64,000 bases of DNA from Aliivibrio sp. EL58 (GTDB lineage: Bacteria > Pseudomonadota > Gammaproteobacteria > Enterobacterales > Vibrionaceae): contig NZ_OMPC01000007.1 of the NCBI RefSeq assembly GCF_900312675.1, forward strand, positions 62,001 through 126,000. Direction: 5' to 3'. Within the stretch, counting starts at the first letter, position 1, and every line of letters starts with the position of its first letter. The notes beneath the pieces were generated by a model. The model searched no databases, had not been told where the DNA came from, and was given only the letters and a program-made list of their open reading frames with translations. The translations under genes and the position numbers were made by a program. This document shows, piece after piece, positions 55,345 through 63,579 of the stretch.

Positions 55345-58300
55345 ATGAACGTATTTAAAAAGAGTCAGTTAACGGTGTGCGTGTTATCCGCATTACCTAT
55401 AATGGTGCTCGCAAAAAATACCGACAATTTACAGCAGTTGGATTCAGACAGTATGGGTATTTCAGTAGATGCCCATGAACAAACAGACAGCTCTCGCATC
55501 TATTTAGAGGAAGGGGCTATTTGGGCAAGTCGTGATATCACTAAATTTGATCCAGTATTGGATTTAAGCGTTAACGATGAAGTTGAAATTTCGGATGGCA
55601 GTTTAGTTAATTCAGTGAATTTTTCAGTTAACACAAACTACAGTTATTACATAAAAACGTGGCAGCTAGAAGTATATCGAGGCGCTGATCGCCATTTGTC
55701 AGAGCCTTTAGTGATAAAAAAAGGTGATACTTTAGCCAATAGCACCGATATTGAATGGGATGGTTCTACGGATGTGGATTATCAATTTAAGCTTGGCGAG
55801 CAATTATTGTTTAGACTTAAAGTGTGGGATAAAGATGGCAATATGGATGTTACCACTATTGGTGTGGTTGATTTAGTTCGTCCAGATAAAGATTTGTCGA
55901 TAGATAAGAATGAAAATGATGAAGATAATGGTCGTCATTTTGGGAAGTCGACCCTAATGCGTCATAACATTCCAACCTCATCAGGATTGGCTAAATTTAT
56001 TGGTACAGGACTAGATGGTGTTGATAAAGTTATTATTGGAGAAGATGAGTTTGATGTTACAGAAGGAAAACTTTACGCCGAAATATTCTTACCAACTGAC
56101 GCTTATCGATTTCCTACGACGGTCGTATTTGACTCTGGTGAAGAGCGTCGTTTTTCATTGTACGCACGAATTCCTGACACCTACTATGCGCAAGCAGGTC
56201 TAGCTGATTTTTATGTCGGTGCAAATCGTGTTGGTGGTAGTGCTGGAGCACTAGAGGTTAATGACCAGTATGCTAAAGATATCTATAACCAAGGGCGTCT
56301 CGCCTATTTCGGGCAAGGTAAATTTGGAGATAAACTGCGCGTTGTTGCCCATGTCGATACTAAAGAAAGTGCCGTAAAAGACATGTTTAAAAATCCATTT
56401 GCAGCCAATGACAGTTCAACTGTTTTTGATATTGTCGATGGAGATGATGAGATGATGTATGGCAACTATGGCGATGGTGCGAATATCCAAAAAGTTGTCA
56501 ATACCAAAGGTAAAGTGTATTTGGATGTTCAATATGATAAATCTCAATACCTATGGGGTAACTTTAATACAGGAATAACAGGAACAGATAACGGTGATTA
56601 CAATCGAAGCCTTTATGGTTTTAGAGGGGATTATCGAACAAGAGAAACCACTATATATGGTGAAGACCGCTTAAATATTGTTGGTTTTGCATCACAAGCT
56701 GATTCTTTGTACTCACATGATGAATTTTTAGGTACTGGTGGTTCACTGTATTTCCTACAGCATGGTGAAGTACTTCCAGGCAGTGATAAAGTCATGATAA
56801 AAGTCATGAATAAAGACAGTGGTATTGTCGAGAAGGAACTTCCATTACAACCTGGTCGAGATTATGAAATTGATGAGTATCAAGGCCGAATTATTTTAAC
56901 TCGTCCTTTATCTGATATTGTTTCAGACAGTTTTGGTTCGGTCATTGATGACTCTCCACGTGGTGGTTATGAGAATTACCTTTCAGTTGACTATGAATAT
57001 GTTCCTCGCGGAAAAGATGCTCAAGATGCAATGGCTTATGGTGGCCGAGTTAAAGGTTGGGCGAACGATTATATTGGTATTGGTGCTACTTATATTACGG
57101 AAGAGAAAGACAGCCAAGATTACGAATTGTATTCAACAGACCTAACGCTTCGAGCAACAGAAGGTACCTATTTAAAAACGGAATTTGGTCATACGACAGG
57201 AACACAGGCAGACAGTAACTTTGTCTCTTTTGATGGCGGTTTGACTTTCACACCAATTTCATCAGGTAATACGGATGATCGTGAAGGTAATAATATACAA
57301 GTTCTTGGTGTAGCAAGTTTATATGACTTAGCGCCAGAATTATTTGGGGCAGTAGGTAATGACGTTAAAGCCTGGTACAAATCTAAAGATGCTGGTTACT
57401 CTTATGCAAGTCAAAGCGATGATTTAGAGCAAGAGTCTTACGGTACTGAAGTTCGCTTACAAGTGAGCGACCGTGTTCAAATATCTACACGTTTTACCTC
57501 GATGGAAGAGAAAGAGCTAGATGGCACCTTAGAAACAGACACAGAGCAAATTGAAGCTGAAGCGCAATTTTTGGTTACTGAACATATAAAACTGTCAGTG
57601 GCAGGTAAGCATATTCAAGAGCTGAATCAGCAAAAAGAATCAGGGACAGGATCACTGGCTGGAGCCAAAGCAGAATATTTGTGGGACAGCGAAAATAGCG
57701 TCTACATTAAGGGGCAAACTACTGTCGATGCGACGGATTCTTATGATGATAATGACAGCATCACTCTTGGTGCAGAAACCCGTGTTTTAGACGATTTAAC
57801 GCTAGGTGGCGCGTATACCACGGGCAGTCGAGGTGATGCTGCAGAAGCAACGGTAAATTATGATGTAACTCAAGATTACTCGACTTATGTCACCTATATT
57901 GATGATAATTATCAAGACCAGAATAACGTTATTTTAGGTCAGAGAGCAGCATTAACACAAACCGTCGATTTCTATCAAGAAAACCAATTTGTTAATGAGA
58001 ATAATGGCAAAGGGCGCATTGATTCGTTTGGCTTTGATAATGAATTTACCGATGATATAGATATTGGTATTGCTTATCAACAAGGCGAAATTGAATACAA
58101 TAATGATCCAGATAATAGCATTACTGGCATTGTTTATCGTAAGGCAGTGAGCTTTAATGTTAGTTTCGATCTCGATGATGTCTTATTGAAAAATAAGATC
58201 GAATACCGCGTAGATGAAACTGAAGAAACGAATGAAAAAATAGAGCAGTGGGTAACAACCAATAGTTACACTCACCACTTAACGGAAGAATACACTGTAT

Positions 58301-58872
58301 TTGGTAAGTTTAATTATTCTCGCTCTGAAAATGAAACAAACAATGAAATGTTAGCGCGATTTATTGAATCAAGCATCGGCTTAGCCTACCGTCCTATTTA
58401 TAACGACAAACTTAATCTGTTAGCACGCTATACCTACTTAGTTGATTTTGATAATTTAAATCGAGACGTAGAATATTCTGATGAAGAAAGCCACATCATC
58501 GAAACAGAAGCAATTTATTCGTGGGATGCGCATTGGGACTTTGGTGCTAAATACGCTTATAAAGATAAATACGAACGTTTTGACCGAGCTTCTGGTGCTA
58601 CTGTTGATGTCAACAGCCAAATTTATCTGACGGGTCTTAGCGCTTCTTATCGTATTATGAAAAATTGGGATGTCACTGGGCAATATCATTGGAAGGTTGA
58701 TACACAATATGACGAAATGGAAGACGGCGCATTAATTTCATTTAATAAACACCTAACAGATAACTTTAAAATGGGTATTGGTTATAACTTCTCTCGTTTT
58801 GATGACAATTTAACGAATGATGATGATTATGATGCAAGAGGGGTCTTTATTAACCTCATTGGCAAAATTTAA
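55345..58872 (+). CDS. Large outer-membrane beta-barrel protein, partner of the giant repeat protein
   Basis: A 1,175-residue precursor: signal peptide MNVFKKSQLTVCVLSALPIMVLA, an N-terminal region of about 250 residues with an Ig/CnaB-like segment (SGLAKFIGTGLDGVDKVIIG), a middle region with ADFYVGANRVGG and PGRDYEIDEYQGRIILTRPLS, and a C-terminal ~600 residues of alternating strands and Asp/Glu/Asn-rich loops ending VFINLIGKI. This is the look of a large outer-membrane barrel, though the last residue is not Phe. The QGRIxLxRPL segment is one I associate with very large outer-membrane proteins in which DUF11-type repeats, a barrel and an OmpA domain occur together; that comparison is from memory. 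No POTRA or TonB box is seen. AGGAG precedes the ATG, 39 bases after the giant gene. Confidence 0.85.
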   Translation: MNVFKKSQLTVCVLSALPIMVLAKNTDNLQQLDSDSMGISVDAHEQTDSSRIYLEEGAIWASRDITKFDPVLDLSVNDEVEISDGSLVNSVNFSVNTNYSYYIKTWQLEVYRGADRHLSEPLVIKKGDTLANSTDIEWDGSTDVDYQFKLGEQLLFRLKVWDKDGNMDVTTIGVVDLVRPDKDLSIDKNENDEDNGRHFGKSTLMRHNIPTSSGLAKFIGTGLDGVDKVIIGEDEFDVTEGKLYAEIFLPTDAYRFPTTVVFDSGEERRFSLYARIPDTYYAQAGLADFYVGANRVGGSAGALEVNDQYAKDIYNQGRLAYFGQGKFGDKLRVVAHVDTKESAVKDMFKNPFAANDSSTVFDIVDGDDEMMYGNYGDGANIQKVVNTKGKVYLDVQYDKSQYLWGNFNTGITGTDNGDYNRSLYGFRGDYRTRETTIYGEDRLNIVGFASQADSLYSHDEFLGTGGSLYFLQHGEVLPGSDKVMIKVMNKDSGIVEKELPLQPGRDYEIDEYQGRIILTRPLSDIVSDSFGSVIDDSPRGGYENYLSVDYEYVPRGKDAQDAMAYGGRVKGWANDYIGIGATYITEEKDSQDYELYSTDLTLRATEGTYLKTEFGHTTGTQADSNFVSFDGGLTFTPISSGNTDDREGNNIQVLGVASLYDLAPELFGAVGNDVKAWYKSKDAGYSYASQSDDLEQESYGTEVRLQVSDRVQISTRFTSMEEKELDGTLETDTEQIEAEAQFLVTEHIKLSVAGKHIQELNQQKESGTGSLAGAKAEYLWDSENSVYIKGQTTVDATDSYDDNDSITLGAETRVLDDLTLGGAYTTGSRGDAAEATVNYDVTQDYSTYVTYIDDNYQDQNNVILGQRAALTQTVDFYQENQFVNENNGKGRIDSFGFDNEFTDDIDIGIAYQQGEIEYNNDPDNSITGIVYRKAVSFNVSFDLDDVLLKNKIEYRVDETEETNEKIEQWVTTNSYTHHLTEEYTVFGKFNYSRSENETNNEMLARFIESSIGLAYRPIYNDKLNLLARYTYLVDFDNLNRDVEYSDEESHIIETEAIYSWDAHWDFGAKYAYKDKYERFDRASGATVDVNSQIYLTGLSASYRIMKNWDVTGQYHWKVDTQYDEMEDGALISFNKHLTDNFKMGIGYNFSRFDDNLTNDDDYDARGVFINLIGKI

Positions 58873-58883
58873 AGGAAGAGAAG

Positions 58884-59804
58884 ATGAATAGAAAAAAACA
58901 ATTACTGGTTGGGTTAAGTCTTCTTTCTTTATTTGGGTGCAGCACAGACACCTATGTTAGCCAAGAGAATATTGATAAATACGATGAACGAGTTCAAAAG
59001 TTTTTAATCGCAGAGTGTTTAGTTCCTCAACGAGAAATTCAAATTGGGGTGGCAGAGCATTTTGAATTTGATCAATCAGAAGTCATGGAAGCTGATTTTC
59101 CGTCACTGAATCAGTTTGTTCGTGATATAGAAAAGCTAAAAGGGCGAGTTGCTATTGTTGGTCATACGGATTACCAAGGATCAGTAAAATACAATGAGCA
59201 GTTATCACTTAGACGAGCAGAATCTATAAAAGCGTATTTACTACAAAATCTTAATGCTGACAATTATGAGTGGGAAATAAAATACTACGGTGAGAAAAAA
59301 CCATTAGTTGAGGGCAAAACGCTAGAAGCAAACGCCGCTAACCGTCGTGCTTTCTTAGTGTTTGAGCAAACTGTCGAAAAAGAGACAAACCCTGCTTGTT
59401 TACCACCAGAGCCAAAGCGTAAAGTTTATGTCACGATGGCATCTCACTTTGATTTTGATAAATCGATATTAAAAGAAAAAGATAAGATTGAGTTAGACAA
59501 GTTAGGGTTAAAGCTAGAAGGGTTAACTGGACGAATTTTGATTGCGGGGCATACAGATTATCAAGGTTCTGTAAGTTATAACGAGAAACTAGCTAGAGAA
59601 CGTTCAATTGCGGTTCAAGAGTACTTAAAAACGAGAGTAGATCCAACGCAGTTTGTATGGGAAGTAAAATCGTTTGGTGAAAATGACCCGATTATTGAAG
59701 AGCACTCTTTGAAAGCCAATGCCGAAAACCGTCGTGCATTTGTTGTTTTTAAAGAAGGCCCATTACCTGAAGAGAAGATTGAATCGTTGACAGAGAAAGA
59801 GTGA
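58884..59804 (+). CDS. Lipoprotein with two tandem OmpA-like peptidoglycan-binding domains
   Basis: A 306-residue lipoprotein (signal ends SLFGC, Cys19) with two OmpA-C-like domains, about residues 50-165 and 180-295. Each has the start FDFDKS or FEFDQS, the core GHTDYQGSV-x-YNE followed by an Arg-containing helix, and NRRAF at the end. The Asp and Arg that bind diaminopimelate are kept in both. The copies resemble each other closely, implying internal duplication. With an outer-membrane lipid anchor and two cell-wall contacts it could brace a large surface structure. AGGAAGAG precedes the ATG, 11 bases after the barrel gene, so translation is likely coupled. Confidence 0.93.
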   Translation: MNRKKQLLVGLSLLSLFGCSTDTYVSQENIDKYDERVQKFLIAECLVPQREIQIGVAEHFEFDQSEVMEADFPSLNQFVRDIEKLKGRVAIVGHTDYQGSVKYNEQLSLRRAESIKAYLLQNLNADNYEWEIKYYGEKKPLVEGKTLEANAANRRAFLVFEQTVEKETNPACLPPEPKRKVYVTMASHFDFDKSILKEKDKIELDKLGLKLEGLTGRILIAGHTDYQGSVSYNEKLARERSIAVQEYLKTRVDPTQFVWEVKSFGENDPIIEEHSLKANAENRRAFVVFKEGPLPEEKIESLTEKE

Positions 59805-59860
59805 TTTTTTATTAAAGGCTTTTCTAAGTAGCACTTACCTTAGAAATAAAATAATTAGGG

Positions 59861-59891
59861 AAGGGCATTCATTTATACAATGGACGCCCTT
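59861..59891. terminator. Weak hairpin between the converging lipoprotein and DUF2797 genes
   Basis: AAGGGC and GCCCTT with partly paired inner bases. T runs are short on both strands. Confidence 0.5.
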
Positions 59892-59897
59892 ATTAAG

Positions 59898-60725
59898 TTA
59901 CGCGGTCACGGTTACTTCATAAGACCCGAATTTACGAATATTAATCACACCCGTATCAAACAGTAAATATTGACCTTTTATGCCATTTAATACGCCAGTA
60001 ACTTCAGGATTTTTATCAAAGTTATGGCTGATAATTTTGGTTGGAAATTCATTGACTGGGAATGTGATATCAAGAATATTCTCATCTAATAGTTCAACAG
60101 AATCTTCACCGTGTTCAACTTGAATTTTAGCGATGGTTTCTTCAACTTGTGGTAATAACTCTAATGCCGCTTCTTTTAAGGCTAGAGGCTCATTATTGCC
60201 TTTTAGCAGAGTGCGCCAATTGGTTTTGTCAGCGATTAATTTTGCTAATTCAATTTCAACTAATCCTGAAATTAAACGGTTCTTAACTTTAGCTATCGGT
60301 AACCCTTGTGTTGCACCTTGGTCAATCCAGCGCGTCGGGATTTGAGTATGGCGAGTAATACCCACTTTTATGCTCGACGTATTTGAAAGATAAACATAGT
60401 GGTCCACAAAACAGTTATCTTCACCCCATTGTGGCTCACGACAAGTCCCTTCTGCAAAATGACAAGTTTCAGGCTTCATGATGCACATGTCACAGCTTGC
60501 CAGTTTTTTCATACAAACAAAACAGTGGCCTTGAGAGTAACTTTTCTTTGTTTTTTTACCGCAAGAACAACAGAAAATATTGCCCGTATGCGTTAGTGTT
60601 AGTGTTTTACCAATGAGTGCGTTGAGTTCGACTTCTTCTTCACCAACAGGTAGGCGATATTGAACCGCACCGTCAAGCAGTGATGCGCGCATTTTTGCTA
60701 ATGTTCCAGTAATTTGAATGCTCAT
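59898..60725 (-). CDS. DUF2797 family protein with zinc-binding cysteines
   Basis: A 275-residue cytoplasmic protein of DUF2797. Near residues 52-92 it has several Cys pairs (CCSCGKK, CFVC, CDMC) arranged like zinc ribbons, followed by HFAEGTCREPQWGE. The next segment VYLSNTSSIKVGITR resembles the start of a GIY-YIG nuclease fold, with Tyr and Gly-Ile positions kept. Whether it cuts nucleic acid is unknown. A weak ribosome-binding site precedes the ATG. It is divergent from the DEAD-box helicase gene. Confidence 0.85.
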   Translation of the reverse strand: MSIQITGTLAKMRASLLDGAVQYRLPVGEEEVELNALIGKTLTLTHTGNIFCCSCGKKTKKSYSQGHCFVCMKKLASCDMCIMKPETCHFAEGTCREPQWGEDNCFVDHYVYLSNTSSIKVGITRHTQIPTRWIDQGATQGLPIAKVKNRLISGLVEIELAKLIADKTNWRTLLKGNNEPLALKEAALELLPQVEETIAKIQVEHGEDSVELLDENILDITFPVNEFPTKIISHNFDKNPEVTGVLNGIKGQYLLFDTGVINIRKFGSYEVTVTA

Positions 60726-60821
60726 AGACTTTTCTACTTTTCTTATAATTTAAGTTAGTTTTTTTATGCGTTAAGACTTTCTATCTGTTTGTGCATATTG
60801 TAGCAAGATAAACGACACTTA

Positions 60822-60830
60822 TGCTATACT
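60822..60830 (+). promoter_or_regulatory. Extended -10 promoter of the DEAD-box helicase gene
   Basis: TGCTATACT combines an extended TGN with a good -10 hexamer. The nearest -35 (TTGTAG) is 20 bases upstream. It gives a leader of about 55 bases before the TTG start. Confidence 0.5.
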
Positions 60831-60893
60831 CCGCCGCATTAGACCAGAATGACTGGTTACCCATCAACAATACTCGAAATTGGAGTGCAGCTT

Positions 60894-62231
60894 TTGCAAT
60901 TTAAAGATTTAGGTTTAGATAATCGCCTATTAAAAAATCTCGCTCACCAGAACATCAAAAAACCGACAGAAATTCAGCGTAAAGCTGTCCCTGTTGCGAT
61001 GGCAGGTAAAGACATTCTTGCATCATCAAAAACAGGTTCAGGTAAAACGTTAGCGTTTGTCTTGCCAATGCTTCATAAATCACTGAAATCAAAATCGTTC
61101 TCTAAGAATGATCCTCGTGCAGTGATCTTGGCACCAACGCGTGAATTAGCAAAACAAGTATACACACACCTACGTAGCATGTTAGGTGGGTTAAGTTATG
61201 ACGCTACCCTAATTACGGGTGGTGAAAACTTCAATGACCAAGTAAATGCACTGCGTAAATTCCCTAAATTTATCGTAGCAACACCAGGTCGTTTGGCTGA
61301 TCACCTAGAACATCAATCTTTGTTCTTGAATGGTCTTGAAACCTTAATCCTTGATGAAGCAGACCGTATGCTTGATCTAGGCTTTGCTGAGCATCTTCAG
61401 AAGATCCATAAAGCAGCGAATCACCGTCGTCGTCAAACATTAATGTTCTCTGCAACATTAGACCATGATGCAGTGACTCAGTTTGCTGGTAATATGCTTG
61501 ATAATCCTAAGTTTGTTTCTGTTGGTTTATCAACAGATGAACATACTGATATTACACAAAGCTTTTACTTGTGTGATCATTTAGATCATAAACAAGCTTT
61601 ATTAGACAAAATCATTGAGACGGAAAAATACTTCCAAATCATGATTTTCACAGCTACTCGCGCTGATACTGATCGTCTAACTGAACTACTTAATGAGCGT
61701 AAGCTTAAAGCAGTAGCGCTAAGTGGTGACATGAACCAAACCGCTCGTAATAACATCATGAGTCAGTTTGAGCGTCGTGCACACAAAATTCTAGTTACGA
61801 CGGACGTTGCTTCTCGTGGTTTAGATTTAACTAGCGTAACTCACGTTATCAACTTCGATATGCCAAAACATATGGAAGAATACGTTCACCGTGTTGGTCG
61901 TACTGGTCGTGCCGGCAAAAAAGGGACGGCAATTTCTTTAGTAGGACCAAAAGACTGGGAAAGCTTTAAGCGTATAGAAAACTTCCTGCAGAAAGAATTA
62001 ACGTTCTCTGTATTTGAAGATCTAAAAGGCAAATTTAAAGGTCTTGTACCTAAGAAGAAACGTACGTTTGTTAAGAAAGGCGACGCTAAGAAAACGACAG
62101 CGAAACATGGTTCTCACAAACCAAAAACAGCTAAGAAGCGTGATAACTCATTCCACACCAATGTAGCTGTGGGTGATCAAGTGTTTATGCCGAAGAAAAA
62201 ATCAAAGACGTTGATTGTTGATGACGAGTAA
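60894..62231 (+). CDS. DEAD-box RNA helicase, TTG start
   Basis: A 445-residue ATP-dependent RNA helicase: Q motif (FKDLGL...PTEIQ), Walker A SSKTGSGKT (about 44-52), PTRELA, TPGR, DEAD as LILDEADRMLDLG, SATL, then ARGLDL-type motif V as SRGLDL and HRVGRTGRAG. A basic C-terminal tail of about 70 residues (KKKRTFVKKGDAKKTT) suits RNA binding. It is in the size range of SrmB/RhlE-type enzymes of ribosome assembly or mRNA turnover; I do not assign a symbol. Start: GGAG is eight bases before a TTG giving MQFKDLGL. The ATG 15 codons upstream has no such site and adds a non-conserved stretch. Confidence 0.93.
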   Translation: MQFKDLGLDNRLLKNLAHQNIKKPTEIQRKAVPVAMAGKDILASSKTGSGKTLAFVLPMLHKSLKSKSFSKNDPRAVILAPTRELAKQVYTHLRSMLGGLSYDATLITGGENFNDQVNALRKFPKFIVATPGRLADHLEHQSLFLNGLETLILDEADRMLDLGFAEHLQKIHKAANHRRRQTLMFSATLDHDAVTQFAGNMLDNPKFVSVGLSTDEHTDITQSFYLCDHLDHKQALLDKIIETEKYFQIMIFTATRADTDRLTELLNERKLKAVALSGDMNQTARNNIMSQFERRAHKILVTTDVASRGLDLTSVTHVINFDMPKHMEEYVHRVGRTGRAGKKGTAISLVGPKDWESFKRIENFLQKELTFSVFEDLKGKFKGLVPKKKRTFVKKGDAKKTTAKHGSHKPKTAKKRDNSFHTNVAVGDQVFMPKKKSKTLIVDDE

Positions 62232-62280
62232 GACTGATTTTTAAGTCTTTTTGTTTAAGAGAATAAAGTTTAAGACAATA

Positions 62281-62316
62281 AAAATGCCAAGTGAGTTATC
62301 TCACTTGGCATTTTTT
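62281..62316. terminator. Bidirectional terminator between the helicase and ppnP
   Basis: AAAATGCCAAGTGAG and CTCACTTGGCATTTT form a 15-bp perfect stem with a four-base loop. Confidence 0.94.
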
Positions 62317-62341
62317 ATATTAAGTTATGCAGAATATAAGA

Positions 62342-62623
62342 CTATAAATATTCACATAGATAAGCAGTTTCAAGGCTTACTTTTACATCAAAAGATGAAT
62401 TACCTTCAACTGAGAAATCTTCACCAGAAACAAAAGTAACCCAATCAATATCGGTTGTACGTTTGATTTCAAGTGAGCCGCTGATAACTGTCATTTTCTC
62501 TGCAGCATTCGTTCCAAAAGTATAGTTACCAGGTAACATAACTCCAACAGAAATAGCATTGCCATTTTGGTCAAAACCGATAGATTTTACTTTGTCTTCA
62601 AAATAACTGTTTACACTTAGCAT
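62342..62623 (-). CDS. ppnP: Pyrimidine/purine nucleoside phosphorylase PpnP
   Basis: A 93-residue single-domain cupin (formerly YaiE, DUF1255) that phosphorolyses several nucleosides to base and ribose-1-phosphate. Family segments are NSYFEDKVKSIGF, GVMLPGNYTFGTNAAEKMTV and SFDVKV near the C-terminus, which ends in CEYL. Length equals the E. coli protein (94). AAGG precedes the ATG. It converges on the helicase gene. Confidence 0.94.
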   Translation of the reverse strand: MLSVNSYFEDKVKSIGFDQNGNAISVGVMLPGNYTFGTNAAEKMTVISGSLEIKRTTDIDWVTFVSGEDFSVEGNSSFDVKVSLETAYLCEYL

Positions 62624-62700
62624 GATATAACCTTGTAATTAAAATCTATTAAACAATAGGTTATTAAAAGTGTTATTACAACAAATTATTGATGTAACGT

Positions 62701-63519
62701 TTATTTAACATAGCCTAGTGATTGAATTGTAGACGATGAATCATCCGAATTGATGTAAGTGATAAAATCTTTTGATTGTTGTGATAGCTGCTTGTTTTTG
62801 TACACAAATAAGAAAGGACGAGATAATGGGTATTTGTGTTCAATAATTGCTTTAGGTGATGGTAATACATTATCAATTTTAACAATTTGTAATTGAGCAA
62901 GATCACCAATAGACCCAGCAGAGACATAACCTATCGCGTGAGGGTTTCTAGCAACAATACTTTTCACCATGCTCGTACCATTTACCACAATCGCACTTGA
63001 ACTAATATCTGACACCGTAAAAGAATTGATTTCTTTAGTTAATCCTAAGTTCTTTTCAAATGAGAAACGGGAGCCAGAAGCCAGTTCTCTTGTAATCACT
63101 GCTATTTTCTTATCTGCACCACCGACTTCTTTCCAATTTTTGATGTCGCCATGATAAATTTTCCAAATATTGTCGGCAGACAAACTAGTAATTTTATTTT
63201 CAGGGTGAACAACAACAGCAATCGCATCATACGCAATAATCGTTGAGCTTAATGTTTCTTTTTCTTTATTGGAGAGTTGGCGAGAGCTAATTGCTAAATT
63301 TACCGTGTTATCAACCAGTAATTTAATACCAGCACTAGAACCAATGCTTTGTAAATCAATTTGAACTTGATTGGTATTATTGTATTTTTCAATAAAGGGT
63401 TCGAGTAGGTTAGAGACAGAAGTAGACCCGGCAATAACAGTATTCGAGTTTGCAGAATAAACAGATGAACAAAAAAGTAACCCTGTAACAAAAGTAGTGT
63501 AACTAAGCGCTTTTAACAT
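62701..63519 (-). CDS. PstS-like phosphate-binding periplasmic protein (orphan)
   Basis: A 272-residue PBP-like protein with signal peptide (MLKALSYTTFVTGLLFCSSVYSA). It shows the PstS-type ligand loops AGSTSVSNLLEPF, GSSAGIKLL and ASGSRFSFE, where backbone and Ser/Thr side chains bind phosphate. It is shorter than E. coli PstS (346). No pstCAB-phoU genes are adjacent, so it either serves a transporter encoded elsewhere or has a sensory or surface role as reported for some PstS relatives. A Pho-box-like repeat lies just upstream. Confidence 0.88.
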   Translation of the reverse strand: MLKALSYTTFVTGLLFCSSVYSANSNTVIAGSTSVSNLLEPFIEKYNNTNQVQIDLQSIGSSAGIKLLVDNTVNLAISSRQLSNKEKETLSSTIIAYDAIAVVVHPENKITSLSADNIWKIYHGDIKNWKEVGGADKKIAVITRELASGSRFSFEKNLGLTKEINSFTVSDISSSAIVVNGTSMVKSIVARNPHAIGYVSAGSIGDLAQLQIVKIDNVLPSPKAIIEHKYPLSRPFLFVYKNKQLSQQSKDFITYINSDDSSSTIQSLGYVK

Positions 63520-63553
63520 AACCTAAATCCATAATGAAAAAAGGCATGATAAA

Positions 63554-63579
63554 GTGACAGTGTTACACCAATGTGACAG
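63554..63579 (-). promoter_or_regulatory. Pho-box-like direct repeat before the PstS-like gene
   Basis: On the - strand, CTGTCAC, then GTGTAAC at an 11-base period, then CTGTCAC again. The first two resemble a PhoB box (consensus CTGTCAT every 11 bases); the third is out of that period. It lies 35-60 bases before the start codon. Confidence 0.55.

Noticed and set aside
60849-60893. Upstream ATG as the start of the DEAD-box helicase
   Set aside because: It adds 15 residues without family match and no ribosome-binding site; GGAG is placed for the internal TTG.
62251-62439. 62-codon + strand frame after the helicase gene
   Set aside because: It runs through a perfect bidirectional terminator and into the antisense of ppnP.
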